Part shown: piece by piece, positions 32,247-40,014 of the stretch | Layout: each line of letters starts with the position of its first letter | How positions within the stretch are numbered: the first letter of the stretch is position 1 | Assembly (NCBI RefSeq): GCF_001591825.1 | Contig: NZ_BCVQ01000002.1 | Location: 1-64,000 of the forward strand | Source: Rossellomorea vietnamensis NBRC 101237 | GTDB lineage: Bacteria; Bacillota; Bacilli; Bacillales; Bacillaceae_B | Length of the DNA stretch: 64,000 nucleotides | Direction of reading: 5' to 3' | The notes under the pieces: model-generated | Told to the model about the DNA's origin: nothing | Database searches by the model: none | Seen by the model: only the letters and a program-made list of their open reading frames with translations | Made by a program: the position numbers and the translations under genes

Positions 32247-33257
32247 ATGTTCGCGAAAGATATTGGGATTGACCTTGGTACGGCTAATGTATTAATTCAT
32301 GTTAAAGGAAAAGGGATTGTCTTGAATGAGCCATCGGTCGTGGCACTGGATAAGAATACGGGTAAGGTGCTGGCAGTTGGTGAGGAAGCGCGCCGCATGG
32401 TCGGACGTACTCCTGGTAATATTGTGGCGACACGCCCGCTGAAAGACGGAGTCATCGCAGACTTTGATGTGACGGAAGCCATGCTGAAGCACTTCATCAA
32501 TAAATTGAATGTAAAAGGATTCCTTTCGAAGCCTCGCATTTTGATCTGCTGCCCTACGAACATCACGAGTGTTGAGCAGAAGGCAATCAGGGAAGCGGCT
32601 GAAAAGAGCGGCGGGAAGAAGATTTATCTGGAAGAAGAGCCTAAAGTGGCGGCGATCGGTGCCGGCATGGATATCTTCAATCCGACTGGAAACATGGTCG
32701 TTGACATCGGTGGAGGAACGACGGATGTAGCGGTTCTTTCCATGGGTGACATCGTGACTAGTCAGTCCATCAAGATGGCCGGGGATAAATTTGACCACGA
32801 AATTCTGAATTATATTAAAAAAGAGTACAAGCTTCTGATCGGGGAGCGTACGGCTGAAGATATCAAGGTGAATATCGGGACAGTATTCTCTGAAACACTT
32901 GACGAAGATCGCAGGGAAATGAGCATCCGTGGCCGCGATATGGTATCAGGACTTCCACGTACGATCACCGTGACATCCAAGGAAATCGAAGGGGCTCTTC
33001 GTGAGTCTGTGGCAGTCATCGTACAGGCTGCGAAAAATGTCCTTGAGAAGACGCCTCCTGAATTGTCAGCGGACATCATTGACCGCGGGGTTATTTTAAC
33101 CGGTGGGGGAGCTCTTCTTCACGGAATGGACACCCTTCTTGCCGAAGAATTGAAGGTACCGGTATTGATTGCGGAGAACCCGATGGATTGCGTAGCCGTC
33201 GGAACGGGATTGATGCTTGAGAATATCGATAAGATTTCCAGAAGAAGAATCGGCTAA
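32247..33257 (+). CDS. mbl: Rod-shape protein Mbl (MreB paralogue)
   Basis: An actin-like ATPase that organises lateral wall synthesis. The 336 residues contain the phosphate 1 motif IGIDLGTANVLI, the phosphate 2 motif VVDIGGGTTDVAVLS (about 151-165) and the adenosine motif GVILTGGGALLHGMD. The spoIIID-mbl-flhO-flhP order identifies the paralogue as Mbl. ATG follows AGAAGGGAGAAACACAAG. Confidence 0.95.
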   Translation: MFAKDIGIDLGTANVLIHVKGKGIVLNEPSVVALDKNTGKVLAVGEEARRMVGRTPGNIVATRPLKDGVIADFDVTEAMLKHFINKLNVKGFLSKPRILICCPTNITSVEQKAIREAAEKSGGKKIYLEEEPKVAAIGAGMDIFNPTGNMVVDIGGGTTDVAVLSMGDIVTSQSIKMAGDKFDHEILNYIKKEYKLLIGERTAEDIKVNIGTVFSETLDEDRREMSIRGRDMVSGLPRTITVTSKEIEGALRESVAVIVQAAKNVLEKTPPELSADIIDRGVILTGGGALLHGMDTLLAEELKVPVLIAENPMDCVAVGTGLMLENIDKISRRRIG

Positions 33258-33304
33258 AACCACTGCGCCATCGATCCGATATAACGGTTAAGAGGTGAAT
33301 GTAG

Positions 33305-34147
33305 ATGTTTCGAGGATTTTATACAGTAGCATCCGGCATGCTTTCTCAGCAGCGGAAGACCGAGATGCTGACAAACAATATGTCGAATGCCAATACACCG
33401 GGATATAAAGCGGATCAGGCTTCGATGCGGGCATTTCCAGAGATGCTGATGGATCGGATGGATTCCACATCGATCCCGACTGAAAAAAAGCTGTCGCTTC
33501 CTTTTAATCAAAGAGTGGGAGCGCTTAATACAGGTGTGTATATGCAGGAAACGATTCCTTCCTTTGTGCAGGGTGACCTTCAGGAAACGGGTCGCGGCTT
33601 GGATGTGGCGCTTCTGGATGGTTCCATGCCTGTCGATGAAGAGACGGGGGTCCGTGGATCGGTGTTCCTGACGGTGGAAGGAGCGGACGGCGCACCACGC
33701 TATACGCGAAACGGAAATTTGACAGTGAACGGAAATGGCTTTCTTACGACGAACAGCGGTTTTTATATGCTGGATGAAAATGGTGACCGGATTCAACTGG
33801 AAAGCGATCAGTTCACGGTTGGTGAAAACGGCCAGATTGTCGTAGATGGGAACGCCGTTGCTACGCTTGGAGTGGGTTATTCGGATAACCCGAACCTGCT
33901 GGTCAAGCAAGGAGATGGGCTGTTGGCAACAGAAGGCAACGTCGCTCTAGCTGATGCCTATGATGAGCCCAATGTTTCCTTTGCCACCAAGCAGGGCTTT
34001 CTGGAGCGGTCCAATGTGGATGCCTCCCGTACGATGATTGACATGATGTCGGCGTACCGGGCATTCGAAGCCAATCAGAAAGTGCTTCAGGCGTATGACC
34101 GGAGCATGGAAAAGGCAGCCAACGAAATCGGCCGGGTCAACGGATAG
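33305..34147 (+). CDS. flhO: Flagellar hook-basal body protein FlhO
   Basis: A FlgG/FlgF-type rod protein of 280 residues. The N-terminal rod motif MLTNNMSNANTPGYKADQ (about 23-40) and the C-terminal coiled region SNVDASRTMIDMMSAYRAFEANQKVLQAYDRSM (about 234-266) bracket a beta-rich middle. Exported by the flagellar type III system to build the distal rod. It pairs with flhP 56 bp downstream. Confidence 0.92.
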   Translation: MFRGFYTVASGMLSQQRKTEMLTNNMSNANTPGYKADQASMRAFPEMLMDRMDSTSIPTEKKLSLPFNQRVGALNTGVYMQETIPSFVQGDLQETGRGLDVALLDGSMPVDEETGVRGSVFLTVEGADGAPRYTRNGNLTVNGNGFLTTNSGFYMLDENGDRIQLESDQFTVGENGQIVVDGNAVATLGVGYSDNPNLLVKQGDGLLATEGNVALADAYDEPNVSFATKQGFLERSNVDASRTMIDMMSAYRAFEANQKVLQAYDRSMEKAANEIGRVNG

Positions 34148-34203
34148 CAAGTATTGTAAATGAATTTCGTCACTGAATACCTTATAATAGGGGAGAACGT
34201 GTC

Positions 34204-35046
34204 ATGAATCGGACGATGATTACAGCAACCAACACATTAGGCCAATTGCAGAAACAAATGGATATGATTGGTCACAATCTTTCGAACGCAGATACAAACG
34301 GGTACAAGCGCCGGGATGCAACGTTCTCCGAAATGCTTGTGCAGCAGGTGAAAAATCAGAGCGTAGATAAGTTTGAAACAGGCAGGCTCACCCCTCTGGG
34401 AGTCCGGGAAGGGAACGGTGCCAAGCTTTCACAGGCGCAGCTGATAATGAATCAGGGGTCATTGAAAACTACTGGCCGTTCGTTGGACTTTGCTTTGACC
34501 AGCGATCGTCAGTTCTTCAAGGTGCTGTCTCAAGATGAGGACTCGAGTGCCGTACGCTACACGAGGGACGGAGCATTCTCCGCGAGTCCTGTCGGGAACG
34601 GGGAAATGATGCTCGTGAACGGAAGTGGGCTGCCGGTACTCGATGAGAATGATAACTATATTACGTTTTCTGAGGACGCGGCTGCTTTTGAATTGGGCGA
34701 CAATGGTGTATTGACCGTCAGGGACTCCCGCGGCGGGGAAGAACGCTTTAACCTGGGCGTTGTGACCGTTAAGAAATCTCAATTTCTTCAGCAGTATGGC
34801 GGAAACTTGTTAGGCTTTGCAGGCAACCTAGATCAACTGGGCGTCATGGAAGATGAAGTCGTGACCAACGTAACCGGTGGAGCAAGAACGGATATTTCCA
34901 TGGTTCAGAGTTCATTAGAAGGTTCGAACGTGGATATCAGCAAAGAAATGACGGACATGCTGAATGTCCAACGATCATATCAATTCCAGGCGCGATCGAT
35001 CTCCCTTGCAGATCAAATGATGGGCCTTGTAAATGGGATACGCTAA
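34204..35046 (+). CDS. flhP: Flagellar hook-basal body protein FlhP
   Basis: A second rod protein, also 280 residues, with IGHNLSNADTNGYKRRDATF (about 22-41) and the C-terminal VDISKEMTDMLNVQRSYQFQARSISLADQMMGLVN. Paralogue of flhO; together they complete the rod-hook junction in Bacillus. ATG follows GGGGAGAACGTGTC. Confidence 0.92.
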   Translation: MNRTMITATNTLGQLQKQMDMIGHNLSNADTNGYKRRDATFSEMLVQQVKNQSVDKFETGRLTPLGVREGNGAKLSQAQLIMNQGSLKTTGRSLDFALTSDRQFFKVLSQDEDSSAVRYTRDGAFSASPVGNGEMMLVNGSGLPVLDENDNYITFSEDAAAFELGDNGVLTVRDSRGGEERFNLGVVTVKKSQFLQQYGGNLLGFAGNLDQLGVMEDEVVTNVTGGARTDISMVQSSLEGSNVDISKEMTDMLNVQRSYQFQARSISLADQMMGLVNGIR

Positions 35047-35061
35047 AAGGAGTTAAATGCT

Positions 35062-35337
35062 ATGAGTGAAAAAGAGCTACTGCAAGAAAAAGTGACAAGA
35101 GAATCAGTGAAAACAGAAAAAAAGGCAAAGCAAAAGGACGAAACCAAGCCATCACGCTGGGTGCGTGTTCGCATGCTTCCCATCTGGCTCAGAATCCTTC
35201 TGTTCATCCTTCTTCTTGCAGGAAGCCTCGTCCTCGGTGCCGTCATCGGCTTCGCAGGCATCGGCAACGGCAACGCCGCCGACGTTTTCAAAGTAGAAAC
35301 CTGGCAGCATATTATTGATATCGTAGTGAAGAAATAA
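35062..35337 (+). CDS. EpuA-like small membrane protein
   Basis: A 91-residue protein: a Lys/Glu-rich cytoplasmic N-terminus (about 1-35), RWVRVRMLPIWLRILLFILL leading into one membrane helix (about 40-66), and a short tail. This fits the EpuA family, which databases often mislabel as an RNA polymerase beta subunit. Function is unknown. ATG follows AAAAGGAG, 15 bp after flhP. Confidence 0.75.
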   Translation: MSEKELLQEKVTRESVKTEKKAKQKDETKPSRWVRVRMLPIWLRILLFILLLAGSLVLGAVIGFAGIGNGNAADVFKVETWQHIIDIVVKK

Positions 35338-35341
35338 CTTG

Positions 35342-35439
35342 GAGGGACGGACCTCGAAATCGTTAGCTTTTGCGGCAGTGAACCTTGATATAACAGGGTT
35401 TCGTTGCGGATGGAGCTTGTGATTCGAGGTCCGTCCCTC
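35342..35439. repeat. Inverted REP pair with conserved interior, upstream of fabZ
   Basis: GAGGGACGGACCTC (35342-35355) and GAGGTCCGTCCCTC (35426-35439) are perfect complements separated by 70 bp. The interior contains ATATAACAGGGTTTCGTTGC and GGAT, which recurs almost unchanged in the pair at 51651-51738. The two therefore look like copies of one ~90-98-bp composite element. Confidence 0.9.
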
Positions 35440-35512
35440 CCATCCTGTTGCTATTCCAACCCTGATTTCTGTACAATAAGGTGTACATACATATTGGTAG
35501 GAGGAATTATAC

Positions 35513-35944
35513 ATGCTTGATATTAATGAGATTAAAGAGATTATTCCCCATCGTTATCCGTTTTTGCTGGTGGACCGGATTTTAGAGGTGGAGGAAGGCA
35601 AGAAGGCAATCGGGATCAAGAATGTGACGGCGAATGAGGAGTTTTTCAATGGTCACTTTCCTGATTACCCTGTCATGCCGGGTGTGCTAATCGTCGAGGC
35701 GTTGGCTCAGGTAGGGGCCGTGGCGATGCTGAAGGTGGAAGATAACCGCGGGCGTCTGGCGTTCTTCACGGGTATCGACAAATGTCGTTTTAAGCGTCAG
35801 GTGAAGCCTGGAGATCAGCTGCGACTTGAAGTGGAGATGATCCGCTTTAAAGGACCGATCGGTAAAGGTAAAGGTGTGGCGACCGTTGATGGAGAAGTTG
35901 CTTGTGAGTTAGAGATGATGTTTGCTCTTGGTGATAAACAGTAG
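35513..35944 (+). CDS. fabZ: 3-hydroxyacyl-[ACP] dehydratase FabZ
   Basis: Dehydrates 3-hydroxyacyl-ACP in fatty acid elongation. The 143-residue hot-dog enzyme has [15 protein letters not shown], the catalytic His in [21 protein letters not shown] with its Glu, and [23 protein letters not shown] follows GGTAGGAGGAATTATAC. It corresponds to ywpB. Confidence 0.96.
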   Translation: MLDINEIKEIIPHRYPFLLVDRILEVEEGKKAIGIKNVTANEEFFNGHFPDYPVMPGVLIVEALAQVGAVAMLKVEDNRGRLAFFTGIDKCRFKRQVKPGDQLRLEVEMIRFKGPIGKGKGVATVDGEVACELEMMFALGDKQ

Positions 35945-35958
35945 AGATCTCATACAGA

Positions 35959-36004
35959 AAACCGGGTTTGGTGTGATTGATTTCACGTCAAACCCGGTTT
36001 TTTT
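35959..36004 (+). terminator. Intrinsic terminator after fabZ
   Basis: AAACCGGGTTTG and CAAACCCGGTTT form a 12-bp perfect stem, followed by T5 or more. Confidence 0.93.
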
Positions 36005-36110
36005 AACTCGAAAATGTTTCCATATGCAAGTTAATTCATTTTCCGGGAAAGCTAACAAAAGACCAACGTAACGGTCTTACATTAACCAACATCGAAAGGA
36101 GCCATACATC

Positions 36111-36410
36111 ATGAGCAAAAAGTTACTATCGGTCCTTGGTGGATCTGCACTTGCCGCTTTCCTTCTTGTAGGATGTAACGCCAACCAGGAGCCTCCTCCG
36201 GAAGACGAAGCACCAGTGGAAGAAAACGACAACATGGATGAGAATAACGACATGAACGACAACGGGGATATGAATGAAGAGAACTACCCTGAGTCAGAAG
36301 ACAAGAACAAGCAAGGCGATAAAGATGCAGCGAAGGATAACAACACTCCAGAAGAAGACGCTGTAGAAGATGATATCGATATGAAGGATAAGGATAATAA
36401 GGACGAGTAA
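36111..36410 (+). CDS. Small acidic lipoprotein
   Basis: A 99-residue protein with a lipoprotein signal: MSKKLLSVLGGSALAAFLLVGC, lipobox LVGC with Cys22. The mature part is almost entirely Asp, Glu, Asn, Lys and Met, with no predicted fold. It is probably surface-tethered and disordered. No family recognised. ATG follows GAAAGGAGCC, and it has its own terminator. Confidence 0.75.
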   Translation: MSKKLLSVLGGSALAAFLLVGCNANQEPPPEDEAPVEENDNMDENNDMNDNGDMNEENYPESEDKNKQGDKDAAKDNNTPEEDAVEDDIDMKDKDNKDE

Positions 36411-36417
36411 GGTTAGA

Positions 36418-36452
36418 AGGCAGAGGCGACATATTGTTGTCTCTGCCTTATT
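36418..36452 (+). terminator. Intrinsic terminator after the lipoprotein gene
   Basis: AAGGCAGAG-GCGACA pairs with TTGTC-TCTGCCTT, followed by ATTT. Confidence 0.75.
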
Positions 36453-36620
36453 TCTAATATTTGCAGTGTCTTACGCATTACTGTAAAATGATAATAGTAT
36501 AATATTTTGGGTTTATTACCATATTTTTCAGACTCCATATTCTACATAACAGTAATTTCTTATGTTATAGTAAAAATAAAATTATGTATAAGAAACTGGT
36601 TAGGGGGGTACTTTACTTAC

Positions 36621-37001
36621 ATGTTGAAAAACTTATCATCGGGTACAAAAATAAGTATTACCCGTTCAATAAAAACCTCATTTGAACAATACATGTCTTC
36701 GATCCAATGGAAAGAAGACAAATTTGATATACAGAATTTCATCGTAGCTTGGCGAATATACATAAATGAACACGCTTCATGGTATAAAAATCTTGATAAA
36801 GAAATAAAAAATAATGAACAATTTCATGAAGAGTTGGCTGTGAAAATCAATGAAACGATTGCAAAAGTTCTTTCTGAGGAACCATCGGCTCAACAGATTG
36901 CCAAGCTTGAAGAGCTGCAAGAAAAGTCAGGCACTGACATTGATTATGCTTGTAAGCTAGAAGCTAAGTACTTGATTGATAAATTAGAGACAAATGACTA
37001 A
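36621..37001 (+). CDS. Hypothetical protein at the left edge of the sin/sortase island
   Basis: A 126-residue, mostly helical soluble protein with no signal peptide or membrane segment. Notable features are an SSIQWKEDKFDIQNFIVAWRIYINEHASWY segment and a KLEELQEKSGTDIDYACKLEAKYLIDKLE C-terminus. I do not recognise it. ATG 36621 follows AGGGGGG at longish spacing; the frame stays open upstream to 36507 but without a good start. Base composition is AT-rich like the following island. Confidence 0.6.
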   Translation: MLKNLSSGTKISITRSIKTSFEQYMSSIQWKEDKFDIQNFIVAWRIYINEHASWYKNLDKEIKNNEQFHEELAVKINETIAKVLSEEPSAQQIAKLEELQEKSGTDIDYACKLEAKYLIDKLETND

Positions 37002-37069
37002 ATTGACTATCGAACTGATCACATTTGAATTCTAAAAAAGTGTTCCCCTTCTACCAGGAATGGGGTTTT

Positions 37070-37675
37070 TTAGTATATTCTTTTCGCCTCAAGAATGTAT
37101 CGCTGAGTTGAACTCCCATAAATATTAAAAGGATAACAAGTAGAAAGTGTAAGAATTTCTTGAGGATTGGTTTGTCTGATAACAGTGGTATCATGTTCTT
37201 CCACAATATATGAGTTGAAGATTTCATAGGAGTAGGTCCCCGAAGGCATTTTGATGGAAAGGAGGTCTCCTGATTTGAGATCCCCAATGTTTCTAAAGAC
37301 GGTATCTCTGTGACCAGCCAAAAATATTTGGTCGTTTTCTTGTGGAAGTGCTGTAGTTGAATAATGGCCGACGCCTTTCTTCAGTTCTTTCCCATCTGTT
37401 CCTTCGATTATAGGTAACTCTCTTTCTAACCTCGGAATGGATAATATCCCAATAACATCCCCTTTTTTTAAATGGTATTCAATCGGCACACGTGAAGGTT
37501 TCGTGACGGGATGAGTTTGATTAGAAGGTGACCCTAAAATAGATGTCTTTGCTATATCCATTGCTCTACTTTCTTCTCTCGCATTGTTATTTATCTGATA
37601 GAGTGAGTAAAATATACAAGTCAAACCCGCCACCAAAATAAGCATGCCCCCTACCAAAAAATAACGTTTATTCAT
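37070..37675 (-). CDS. Class D sortase
   Basis: A membrane-anchored transpeptidase that attaches surface proteins to peptidoglycan. The 201-residue protein has an N-terminal anchor helix (about 5-24) and the catalytic triad of sortases: His in FLAGHRDTVFRNIG, Cys in ILTLSTCYPFN and Arg near the end in SSTQRYILEAK. Size and motifs fit class D. ATG 37675 follows AAAAGGAGG and overlaps the upstream regulator by 8 bp. Its likely substrate, with an LPNTS signal, is encoded divergently at 38239. Assignment is from motifs and context. Confidence 0.88.
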   Translation of the reverse strand: MNKRYFLVGGMLILVAGLTCIFYSLYQINNNAREESRAMDIAKTSILGSPSNQTHPVTKPSRVPIEYHLKKGDVIGILSIPRLERELPIIEGTDGKELKKGVGHYSTTALPQENDQIFLAGHRDTVFRNIGDLKSGDLLSIKMPSGTYSYEIFNSYIVEEHDTTVIRQTNPQEILTLSTCYPFNIYGSSTQRYILEAKRIY

Positions 37676-37994
37676 TGAGGTTCCTCCTTTTATATTGAAC
37701 AAAAGAAAGAAAATCGATAAATTCTTCTTTTGTTAAGCCCTGGGAAATCGCTTTATTAAGGGGTTCGATCCACTCCTCGTCTAAATATACTTTATTATTA
37801 TCCGTTGATAGGATGCTTTCTAGTGAAGTGTCTAATGTAAGTGCAATTTTTTTTAGGATATCAATAGATGGATTCTTTTGGATACCTCTTTCTATGGAAC
37901 TGATATAAGATTTTGATACAGTGGAGTATTGAGAAAGTTCGTTTATTGTATACCCTTTTTCTTCCCTTAAAATTTTAATTTTATCACCCACCAT
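37668..37994 (-). CDS. SinR/SlrR-like XRE regulator
   Basis: A 108-residue protein: an XRE helix-turn-helix (about 5-60, TINELSQYSTVSKSYISSIERGIQKNPSIDILKKIA) followed by a SinI/SinR-type dimerisation segment (about 70-98, YLDEEWIEPLNKAISQGLTKEEFIDFL). This is the SinR/SlrR architecture. It overlaps the sortase gene by 8 bp, so the two form an operon. A SinR-box-like GTTCTAT overlaps its putative -10 (minus strand, about 38019-38030), suggesting autoregulation or control by the second SinR at 39694. Confidence 0.85.
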   Translation of the reverse strand: MVGDKIKILREEKGYTINELSQYSTVSKSYISSIERGIQKNPSIDILKKIALTLDTSLESILSTDNNKVYLDEEWIEPLNKAISQGLTKEEFIDFLSFVQYKRRNLNE

Positions 37995-38133
37995 GTCTCT
38001 TGATCTCCTTTACTATTCATTATATAGAACAAAATGTTTTTTATAAAGTAAGGAAATGATTGTTTTTTGAAGGTAATAAGAGGAAAATAGAAACTTTGTA
38101 TTGTTTTACCGGGAATTTAGATGTATTTAAAGA

Positions 38134-38162
38134 TTTCCATTTTATTATTAAGGACATATAAT
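38134..38162 (+). promoter_or_regulatory. Candidate sigma-A promoter for the LPNTS surface protein
   Basis: TTTCCA (38134-38139), 17-bp spacer, TATAAT (38157-38162). Transcription would begin near 38169, at the edge of the palindrome. Confidence 0.6.
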
Positions 38163-38170
38163 GAATACAG

Positions 38171-38190
38171 TTGTTCTTTAATAAGAACAA
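38171..38190. promoter_or_regulatory. SinR-type palindromic operator
   Basis: TTGTTCTTTAATAAGAACAA has perfect 8-bp arms around TAAT. Each arm contains the GTTCT core of the SinR box (GTTCTYT in B. subtilis). It sits immediately downstream of the TATAAT of the surface-protein promoter, a position suited to repression. Confidence 0.7.
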
Positions 38191-38238
38191 GTAGGGTGAT
38201 GGTCTTAACAATTGTTGAGTTTAGGGGATGAAAAAGAG

Positions 38239-38934
38239 ATGAAGCGAAAAAAAGCCGTCATTATATTCTTATTCCTATTTTTAATCTCAAGCATGGCGGA
38301 TAAAACTTATGCAGATGAGATAGACCTTATTTTAATTCCAAATGAGAAGTATTTGTTTAAGATTTCTAATATGAAGCCTGGGGATTGGGCAGAAAGAAGT
38401 TTGAAGATTAAGAATGGAGGAAAAGAAGATTTCCATTATTCGATTAAAGTCAATAACAAGCAATCCAATAAAAAGCTTTTTAACGAGTTAGAATTGAAGG
38501 TATACGAAAGAAACAACTCAAAAAAGATTTTTGATGATAAATTGAAAAATTTCGGTGATTTCCAGCCGAAAGAATTAAAAAGTGAAAATACGGACACCCT
38601 CCAATTTCAGGTGAAAATGCCATATGAGTTAGGTAATGATTTTCAAAACACCTCAGCGTATTTTGAATTAATGATTGTAGTAGCATCTCCGGATGGAAAC
38701 ACACTACCTAATGACCCCAACAATACAAACAATAACCCAGTATCAAATGACCCTCTTACACCAGTGAACTCAAACGTTAAGAATAATCCGGCAATACCTG
38801 CAGAGTCTCAAGGTTCCAAGCTCCCGAATACCTCAACTAATCTTTACTTTTTGTTAATGCTTGGCTCACTTTTTACAACAGTGGGTGTCACCATCATCTA
38901 TATAAATAAACGTCTATCAGGCAAAAAAGATTAA
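38239..38934 (+). CDS. Sortase-anchored surface protein with camelysin/TasA-like domain
   Basis: A 231-residue secreted protein: signal peptide about 1-27 (ending TYA), then a beta-rich domain with NMKPGDWAERSLKIKNGGKEDFHYSI. That segment resembles the DUF4352/camelysin-TasA style 'PGD..T..L.N.G' strand, a moderate resemblance only. A Pro/Asn-rich wall-spanning linker (about 163-205) leads to an LPNTS sorting signal, a hydrophobic segment and a RLSGKKD tail. LPNTS-type signals are typical substrates of Bacillus class D sortases such as the one encoded divergently. ATG 38239 follows GGGGATG. Confidence 0.8.
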   Translation: MKRKKAVIIFLFLFLISSMADKTYADEIDLILIPNEKYLFKISNMKPGDWAERSLKIKNGGKEDFHYSIKVNNKQSNKKLFNELELKVYERNNSKKIFDDKLKNFGDFQPKELKSENTDTLQFQVKMPYELGNDFQNTSAYFELMIVVASPDGNTLPNDPNNTNNNPVSNDPLTPVNSNVKNNPAIPAESQGSKLPNTSTNLYFLLMLGSLFTTVGVTIIYINKRLSGKKD

Positions 38935-38957
38935 TGAATATATGAAGGGGTGATGAA

Positions 38958-39155
38958 ATGTATAAAAAAGTTTGTACGCGTTGTGCAAGACCTTCTTATA
39001 GCAGTACAGAAACAGGTGAATGGGTGTGTCCAACATGTAAGTATGATTTATCCAATCAACCATTTTATAATGCTAGTAATTACCAAAATATTAATGGGAA
39101 AGTCCTGCCTCTTAAGAAAAAGATAGAAGTCTATAAAAATAGTATAATTTCATAG
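38958..39155 (+). CDS. Small zinc-ribbon protein
   Basis: A 65-residue protein with two CxxC knuckles, CTRCARPSYSS and CPTCKYDL, spaced as in a rubredoxin-like zinc ribbon. The C-terminal half is Lys/Asn-rich. No family recognised; it may bind nucleic acid or protein. ATG follows GAAGGGGTGATGA, 24 bp after the surface protein, so it is likely cotranscribed with it. Confidence 0.7.
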   Translation: MYKKVCTRCARPSYSSTETGEWVCPTCKYDLSNQPFYNASNYQNINGKVLPLKKKIEVYKNSIIS

Positions 39156-39159
39156 CTTT

Positions 39160-39166
39160 TTCGACA
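39160..39166 (-). promoter_or_regulatory. Candidate Spo0A box upstream of sinI
   Basis: TTCGACA is the complement of the 0A-box TGTCGAA, followed upstream by T-run context. It lies before a TATAAT (39239-39244). sinI is activated by Spo0A-P in B. subtilis. A similar TTCGACA occurs at 40083-40089, just upstream of sinR. Confidence 0.5.
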
Positions 39167-39340
39167 CAATCAACCATAAATTTTTTCTAATAATATGAGC
39201 AAAGCGCACCGGTTGTTATATTATGGAATAACATGTAGTATAATAGTATAAATTAAGTTGTCAGAATAGACAAAAAACAACACGAACCCGGAATATTTAA
39301 TAGTATAATCGAATTAGTTCGAAGGGAAGAGTCAGATAAA

Positions 39341-39485
39341 GGCAAACTTATTGAAAGATAAGGACGCAAAGTCACAGATCTAAGGTTTGAAAACAGGCAT
39401 ATCTTCATAAACATCTTGAATATAATGAACAGAAATAATGATGAAGAAGGTGTGGTTAGTTGAAAACTATGATGGCTGGATTGCC
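39341..39485 (+). promoter_or_regulatory. Cyclic di-GMP-I (GEMM-I) riboswitch in the sinI leader
   Basis: The aptamer reads GGCAAAC, then a CTTATT/GATAAG stem capped by GAAA, then GGACGCAAAG (39362-39371), TCACAGATCTAAGG with the CTAA tetraloop-receptor strand, a long variable arm, and finally TATGATGGCTGGATTGCC (39468-39485). GGCAA (39341-39345) pairs with TTGCC (39481-39485) to close P1. Order and spacing match the GEMM-I consensus; 12 nt from CAAAG to the end of CTAA is exactly the Vibrio Vc2 spacing as I recall it. The variable arm is about 75 nt, with a TCTTCAT/ATGAAGA stem. A small AATACA/TGTATT hairpin and the GGGAGGG ribosome binding site of sinI follow within 30 nt. Confidence 0.88.
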
Positions 39486-39521
39486 TGGAATACATACATG
39501 TATTTTGGGAGGGTATTTATA

Positions 39522-39659
39522 TTGACAAATCGTGAACTGGATCTCGAATGGATGGAACTCATTAAACAAGCACTGGACGCCGGAATTTCTAAAAATGAAA
39601 TCAGGGAATTTCTTCATAATCGCCCTCAGGGAGCAGAATCGGAGTACAAAGTGATTTAA
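39522..39659 (+). CDS. sinI: Anti-repressor SinI
   Basis: A 45-residue protein, LTNRELDLEWMELIKQALDAG followed by ISKNEIREFLHNR, clearly homologous to B. subtilis SinI (ELDQEWVELM..ANISPEEIRKYL), which titrates SinR by forming heterodimers. I chose TTG 39522 with GGGAGGG 8 nt upstream. The frame is open back to 39438, but that part encodes the riboswitch. It is convergent with sinR, unlike the tandem sinI-sinR of B. subtilis. Confidence 0.85.
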   Translation: MTNRELDLEWMELIKQALDAGISKNEIREFLHNRPQGAESEYKVI

Positions 39660-39669
39660 GATAAATAAA

Positions 39670-39705
39670 GTCTTGCGAACTCTTCGCAAGACTTTATTTA
39701 TTGTC
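39670..39705. terminator. Bidirectional terminator between sinI and sinR
   Basis: AAAGTCTTGCGAA and TTCGCAAGACTTT form a perfect 13-bp stem around CTC, with A/T runs on both sides. Confidence 0.88.
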
Positions 39706-40014
39706 TAATTTCCATTTATTAAATTCAATGAACTCACGGAACTGTTCCTTGGTGATTCCTGAATCCATTGCTTCTTCTGCAATCTTCATCCACTCGTGAT
39801 CAATGTTTTGATCCTCGGGCTGATCGTATAGGAGAGCATCCATGGGAATTCCTAAAGCCGCGGATACTTTCTCAAGAAACTGAATGGAAGGGTTTTGTTG
39901 AAGGTTACGTTCGATCGAACTCAAATAAGACTTCGCTACGCCTGCTTTTTCGGCGAGCTCCGTCATGGACATCCTTTTTTCTTGTCTGTATTTCTTAACT
40001 CTCTCTCCAATCAT
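39694..40014 (-). CDS. sinR: Biofilm master repressor SinR
   Basis: A 106-residue DNA-binding repressor of matrix genes. The N-terminal helix-turn-helix (about 1-60) contains SMTELAEKAGVAKSYLSSIERNLQQNPSIQFLEKVSAALG, nearly identical to B. subtilis SinR. The C-terminal SinI-binding segment is DHEWMKIAEEAMDSGITKEQFREFIEFNKW. ATG 40014 follows TAGGTAGGTG; an in-frame GTG three codons upstream is less well placed. A TTCGACA Spo0A-type site lies upstream at 40083-40089. Confidence 0.92.
   Translation of the reverse strand: MIGERVKKYRQEKRMSMTELAEKAGVAKSYLSSIERNLQQNPSIQFLEKVSAALGIPMDALLYDQPEDQNIDHEWMKIAEEAMDSGITKEQFREFIEFNKWKLDNK

Noticed and set aside
37010-37075. Terminator between the 36621 gene and the sortase gene
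   Set aside because: Only a CCCC/GGGG pairing with mismatched flanks; too weak to call.
39438-39521. Upstream ATG extension of sinI
   Set aside because: This stretch is the 3' half of the riboswitch aptamer; TTG 39522 has a clear ribosome binding site and matches the SinI N-terminus.
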